From assembly GCA_948567375.1 (NCBI GenBank), contig OX419755.1:42537001-42601000 (forward strand): a stretch of DNA of 64,000 nt, in the 5' to 3' direction. The notes beneath the pieces were generated by a model. The model was not told where the DNA came from, made no database searches, and saw only the letters and a list, made by a program, of their open reading frames with translations. Within the stretch, counting starts at the first letter, position 1. Every line of letters starts with the position of its first letter. Shown here piece after piece: positions 59,633 to 64,000 of the stretch. This stretch comes from Lunularia cruciata. Taxonomy: Eukaryota; Streptophyta; Marchantiopsida; Lunulariales; Lunulariaceae. Made by a program: the position numbers and the translations under genes.

Positions 59633-60098
59633 TGGGGTTTCAAGAACACCTTTTTTGTACCCGTAACACCTCTGTAATCTTTTACTATGGTAGGGAAGGG
59701 GTTACCGGAGGGTGGGAGGGGTACTCAAATTTGGTTACGGGAGTGCTTCCGGTACCACAAATCTTTAACGGGGTAGCAAAAGAGGTACCCCGCACATATC
59801 CAGCCGGGGATTAAGAATTTTCTGTAATTCTTAATTAGTCTCGTAACTCTTTATTACATGAAAGGGTTTGAATTTAAAATCTGTACCAAGTGTCACTCCA
59901 CAAAAAGGATCTTTTGCCACTCGTGATACTTAGAAATCAAGAATACGATGCCTCAAATACTCAGTCAAATGAAATTTGCTACAAGGAACTTCATCATTTT
60001 GGAACCCATGAGAGAAAAGAAATTCTTGTGAAAATTGAGAATTTACTGATTGTTGGGTTGTAAATTTGTATTTTCATCAAGTGTGTTTAGATGCATAT
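59633..60098. other. Segment without recognised gene
   Basis: Starts with a GC-richer part (59640-59815, open on the plus strand for 60 codons, Gly-rich, no family) and becomes AT-rich. No call is possible. Confidence 0.35.
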
Positions 60099-60653
60099 TG
60101 TAATACCATTAGCTAGATATATTATCTAGAGGTGGAAATTGGTTTGTTAATATATGGAAGGATGTTTTATATGATGGTCTAAGTAGATTAGACAGAGATA
60201 TCACCAAAAATTATTTCATTAATAGGGTAGAGGTTGAAGACACCTTGAATTCTTCTCAATTTTTTTGGAAGCCCAAACTGATGAATTAGGACTCAAAAAT
60301 TTAAAAAATTTCCTTCTTTTGAGAAAAAAGGTGTTCACTCTTCCTCCACCAAAATCCCATATTGTTCCAAGCTTCATACATGAAGATTCCCTCTAGTCAA
60401 ACTTGTTTGACCAACCAAATAGGACAAGGGATGACATGCCACACATCCATGCAACTAATCTAAGGATGGAGCTCATTGACATGTCACCAATCCATGTATC
60501 TGATCCAAGTCTAGAGCTCCCTTTGAGTGGATACTCTTTGCCATATAATAAAGACAAGGTGCTCCTTTGAGGTATCGGAGAGCTGAGTGTTGAAGCCTTG
60601 TGTGTCTTCTCTTGTGTTTCTCTTGGGGGTTCTCTTGTTCTCGGAACATTACC
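60099..60653 (-). mobile_element. Solo LTR, TGTAATAC family, short subtype
   Basis: 555 bp from TGTAATACC to ACATTACC. Flanks CATAT (60094-60098) and CATAC (60654-60658) are a target duplication with one change. Same internal blocks as the copy at 34747, in inverse orientation. Confidence 0.85.
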
Positions 60654-60834
60654 CATACTCAAAGGAATTGGAGGTCCATGGAGTGTTTGGAAATGGTATT
60701 TCCATCAAGTTTAGGTTTAGTTTGACAGAAATATGTCCCAGCTTAGTGCTCGCGGTGTTGTACATAAACAAATAAAGAGATATGCATGTTGTGTAACAAG
60801 GAATGAGGTTTAGGATACACTTGATTATTTTATC

Positions 60835-61765
60835 AAATGGGTTGGTGATTGTTGGAATAATCCAATATGTGATTGGGATTTAGAGTATTGTAACCCAATG
60901 GAAGCATACAATAGGGAAATACTCAATAAATAGTGGGAGTTCATACACACTCAACGTTATTTGGATGAGATCAACATCAAACCCCATGCTTTTGAATTTA
61001 CAAATGAGTTTTTTCATGGTCTTGATCCCCTTGCCTTCAAAAAATTAACAAGGATGGATGTTGCTTCTTTCTCAATGTTAGTAGATCTCTTGAAAGACGA
61101 TGAGGTGTTTCACAAAAGGTCAAGGGGAGAAACCAAACCCTAAACCCTAAACCCCCCCCCCCCCCCCCAAACCTAAATTTGGCTCCAAGTTGCTAGTGCT
61201 CTAGATAGATTTGGCCACAATGGAAATGGGGTTTTGGTTGCCAAGGAAATGAACCTTTGTGGTATTAACACAAAAGCCAAATTTTATTTACTAAGAGAGT
61301 ATCACCTCCATTTTGTCTATTTTGTGGAAGGAAGTGCAATGGCACAAGTAGAGGAGAGTGTTAGGATTTCCTTTATATTTGCTAAGAAAGGACTTCCATA
61401 ATGTGTGGGATTAGTTGATGGCACATTATTTCCTTTGGCACAAAGACCTTCCATCAATGGTGATATATACTAATAGGAAAGGCTCTTACTCCATCAATGG
61501 TCAGATTCTATGTGACAACAAGGAAAGAATAATCCATTTTGTTAGAGGTAAATGTCATTGAAAGGTCCATGGGTGAAGCTCTTTGTTGTAGATAAAAGCA
61601 AAGTTCTTTTCTCATTGGAATGTTTTTTTGTGTCATGCGAGGATACTTGGATTGTGCCATGATATGACATGTTTGAGAAAATCACATTTGTGGATGGATT
61701 TAAATCATATAGGTCAGATTGGAGAGAAAGGGTAGCTATTGGAAATGGTTATAGAAGTTGATGAG
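60835..61765 (+). pseudogene. PIF/Harbinger-type DDE transposase relic
   Basis: The plus strand reads 'AFKKLTRMDVASFSMLVDLL' (about 61030-61090), then after a telomere-like and poly-C stretch 'QLLVALDRFGHNGNGV' (about 61185-61235), 'EESVRISFIFAKKGLP', 'CVGLVDGTLFPLAQRP' (first catalytic Asp, about 61415) and 'RKGSYSINGQILCDNKERIIHFV' (second Asp, about 61510). This is the HARBI1-like DDE_Tnp_4 pattern. Stops and loss of the C-terminal part make it dead. Terminal inverted repeats were not found. Confidence 0.8.
61138..61168 (+). repeat. (CCCTAAA)x2 followed by a 17-C run
   Basis: Two telomere heptamers run directly into an uninterrupted C tract inside the transposase relic, between two conserved protein blocks. 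Confidence 0.9.
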
Positions 61766-62159
61766 TATTGGCCATGCACACTATTGGATTTGGGGGAAGG
61801 ATTGTTACTTCAAGTCTCTAGATTGTTACTTCATGCACCATAAGTTGCAGGAGTGCATCTACCCTCTAAATAGGAAATTACTATACTATTTATAAGCTTG
61901 GGAGTCAATTTACCACTTTTAGCTAATTCATCTACCAGAAATTTTGGAGAAGACATTCCTTTGCCAAGAACTACACAAGTATTTCTTGTACATAGATCTT
62001 TTGCAAACTAATAATTGGTTGATTCAGATCCATTTTTGTTCTTGCAAAAAAATTTTGCACAAATATGAATATGAATGGCCAAGTTTGCTAGTAAACATAT
62101 GCATTTTCTTGAGCAAACCTATAGATTTTCTTGCTTGGCTTGGTGGGCTCACTAGTATC
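61766..62159. other. Segment without recognised gene
   Basis: AT-rich. A block near 61860-61930 ('ggaaattactatactatttataagcttgggagt') recurs at 63130-63165, so it is part of a dispersed or duplicated repeat. Confidence 0.45.
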
Positions 62160-62590
62160 TTGAGGAATGGTTGGTTTGCTCACTTGGAGGATGCTTGCTT
62201 GCATAAGAGGATTTGCTTGTATAGGGTAGGGGATTTTCTTTCATAGGATGGGGATTTCCTTGCCTCCCAAGTGGGTTTGCTTCCATAGGGTAGGGGTTTG
62301 TTTGCCTTCCAAGGAGGTTTGTTCACATAAGATGAGAATTTGCTTGCCTTCCAAGGGGGTTTTTTTGCATAGGGTGGGGTTTTGCTTGCCAAGAAGTGGG
62401 ATTGCTTGCCTCTCAAGGGGGTTTTCTCACATAGGGTAGGAGGTTTGCTTGCAAGGAAGTGGGGTTGCTTGTCTCTTGAGGAGTTTTGCTTGCATAGGAA
62501 GTGTGATTGCTTGCCTCATGAGGGGGTTTGCTTGCCTAGGGTGGGAGGTTTGCTCACCAAGAAGATAGGGTTTGCTTGCCTCCAAAAAGC
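62160..62590. repeat. 42-bp minisatellite encoding a 14-residue Pro/Lys repeat on the minus strand
   Basis: From about 62254 three successive units are exactly 42 bp ('ttgcttgccttccaaggggg' type start), followed by longer and shorter variants to about 62590. On the minus strand 62180-62416 is open and reads as a 14-residue repeat of the form A-S/N-K-x3-Y-x2-K-P-P-W-K. Since 42 is a multiple of 3, the frame survives copy number changes. No start context or neighbouring exon shows that it is expressed. Confidence 0.8.
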
Positions 62591-63854
62591 ATTAGCCATG
62601 CACACTTTAGAAGATTTGGGAGTAGGAACTTCAAAGTTCACTTTGGACCGAGACACTTGGTTAGTGAGAGAGAAGAGACCAAAGCAATTTTGACTAAGTT
62701 TTTGAGGTCTAGAGATTTAGTGTTTGTGATTGCTTCTTCGACAGTAAAATCTATACTTGTTTCAATATGTATCTCCTCAACCTATTCCATTCTCAACATC
62801 ATACGCTCTACTTTGTTGCTAGCTACTATCAAATTTAGTGGAAAAAAACATTGATATGATATTTTTTGGTAGATTATATGAGATCTTCCAATGTAGTTTG
62901 TTGAGACCATTGACTATGAAATAATCAAATTGAGTCTAAAAATCATAGGAGTACCAAGAACTTGAAAATAGCAATTTTCTTAATTATAATAATAGTTTGT
63001 TCTTAAGATGTATTCTTTGACTACTTCCAACTTATTGTCTAGATTATTACTTCTAGTCTCTAGATTTTTGAACTCCCTAGATTGTTACTTCCCACACCAT
63101 ATTTTGCATGACTACATCCACACTCCAAGTAGGAAATTACTATACTATTTATAAGCTTGGGAGTGAATTTACCATTTCTAGCTAATTCAGTAGCCAAGTT
63201 TTACATGTGTAGAGATTTGGACTCTAAATCTTTCACTTTGGCATTCTCAATTTTTTTCTTTTTTTCATTCTTAGCTTCAATTCTAATTTATTCAGTTTCT
63301 TTCTCTAATTTAACCTATCCAATCTCTTTCTCTACTTTGAGTTCGATCCTCTCATTTTCTAGCTTTAACTTTTCTGTTTTAGCTTTGAACTTCTTTGTTT
63401 CATGTTGCAAGCACATTTTTTTAGTCTTCTTGATATTTGATGAATCTATCTATGCCAACCTCAACCTCTATCTTGATTCCAAAGCATTGCTCTTGAATTT
63501 AGTATGATTAGCCATGTCTGACCAAAAGAATTGATTATAGGAATTGGCTTCTTGTTCTTGTTAGAATTTCTCTTCTTCTTTCTAGATTCCTTCCCTACTT
63601 CCACTTCTTTGTCTCCTTCTCCAATTAGACTATTGTTTCACACTCTTCTTTAATATCCTCCTCCTCTACTCTTGTGGGAATTTCTTGGTCTGCTTTTGCA
63701 ATCCTTGTCACACAAGGCACATACTTAGGTTGACCAAGAGTAACTTCAGAGTGTACAAATTCAATTTTACAAGGAGTAAAATCTGAGGGAGGAAATCCAC
63801 ATCCATACTCATCTTCTTGGTCATTGGCCATACTTTCCTTCATATCTTCCATAC
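62591..63854 (-). pseudogene. Degenerate coiled-coil frame with acidic start
   Basis: On the minus strand from about 63830 the text reads 'MANDQEDEYGCGFPPSDFTP', 'IPTRVEEEDIKEE', then, after breaks, Lys/Glu-rich heptad-like text ('KLKLENERIELKVEKE', about 63390-63330). The style is like the gag-like coiled-coil frames in LTR copy A. Family not recognised; stops throughout. The LTR at 63855 abuts its upstream end. Confidence 0.35.
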
Positions 63855-64000
63855 TGTAATACTCCAAGGACAAGAGAAGAGAGAGAAACACAAATTGCAC
63901 ACATTCAACATTTGGTGCCCCAAAGGAGCACCTTCTCTTTATTATATAGACAAAGAGGATCTCCTCCAAGGAAGCTCCACCGTAGGATTAGGCACATAGA
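63855..64000 (+). mobile_element. Start of another TGTAATAC-family LTR, cut by the window end
   Basis: Begins TGTAATACTCCAAGGACAAG and follows the copy at 33028 closely ('ccaaaggagcacctt', 'ctcctccaaggaagctccacc', 'aggattaggcacata'). Confidence 0.9.

Noticed and set aside
63157-63507. Hydrophobic 116-codon plus-strand frame resembling a membrane protein
   Set aside because: Antisense of Lys/Glu-rich coiled-coil text on the minus strand; no family resemblance.

Overview
The window is nuclear DNA of a land plant. Evidence: two intron-bearing genes whose products start with plastid or mitochondrial-type transit peptides (ispF and gatB), a DUF674-family gene, interstitial CCCTAAA telomere-type repeats, and a dense layer of old plant-type Ty3/gypsy and non-LTR retrotransposons. 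The species cannot be named from sequence alone. The unusual transposon content (a LINE with a restriction-like endonuclease, a gypsy element with a DNA methyltransferase and a PHD finger) makes me lean towards a seed-free plant, but that is only inference.

Layout. 1-17.1 kb: an old minus-strand Ty3/gypsy element with long LTRs (copy A at the left, copy B at 9.26-17.13 kb). Copy B was later hit by a second, complete chromovirus (10753-16286, 5-bp target duplication TCACT). The old element itself sits in a minus-strand LINE copy (17.1-20.3 kb). 20.3-29.4 kb: a gene-like, more GC-balanced stretch (DUF674 gene, duplicated segments, a strong hairpin, telomeric repeats) broken by two plus-strand LINE copies with clean target duplications. 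29.4-33 kb: degenerate coiled-coil reading frames and AT-rich DNA. 33-41 kb: a family of roughly 600-740 bp LTRs (ends TGTAATAC/GTATTACA), some solo with target duplications, some attached to truncated integrase-chromodomain ends.

41-50.2 kb: a degenerate plus-strand Ty3/gypsy element with gag, two zinc knuckles, a protease, a C5-cytosine DNA methyltransferase domain, reverse transcriptase, RNase H, integrase and a C-terminal PHD finger. It is interrupted by a solo LTR with a perfect target duplication. This is the most striking system in the window.

50.4-51.4 kb: another minus LINE remnant. 52.6-57.8 kb: the only two clearly intact genes. ispF (MEP-pathway MECDP synthase, minus, 4 exons) and gatB (Glu-tRNA(Gln) amidotransferase subunit B, plus, 8 exons) lie head to head with 415 bp between start codons, so they probably share a bidirectional promoter. 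59.4-64 kb: LINE 3' end, solo LTR, PIF/Harbinger transposase relic, a 42-bp minisatellite, coiled-coil remnants and the start of another LTR.

Exon borders were set by hand from GT/AG sites, reading frame and family conservation. All translations were made by eye; no database search was possible.
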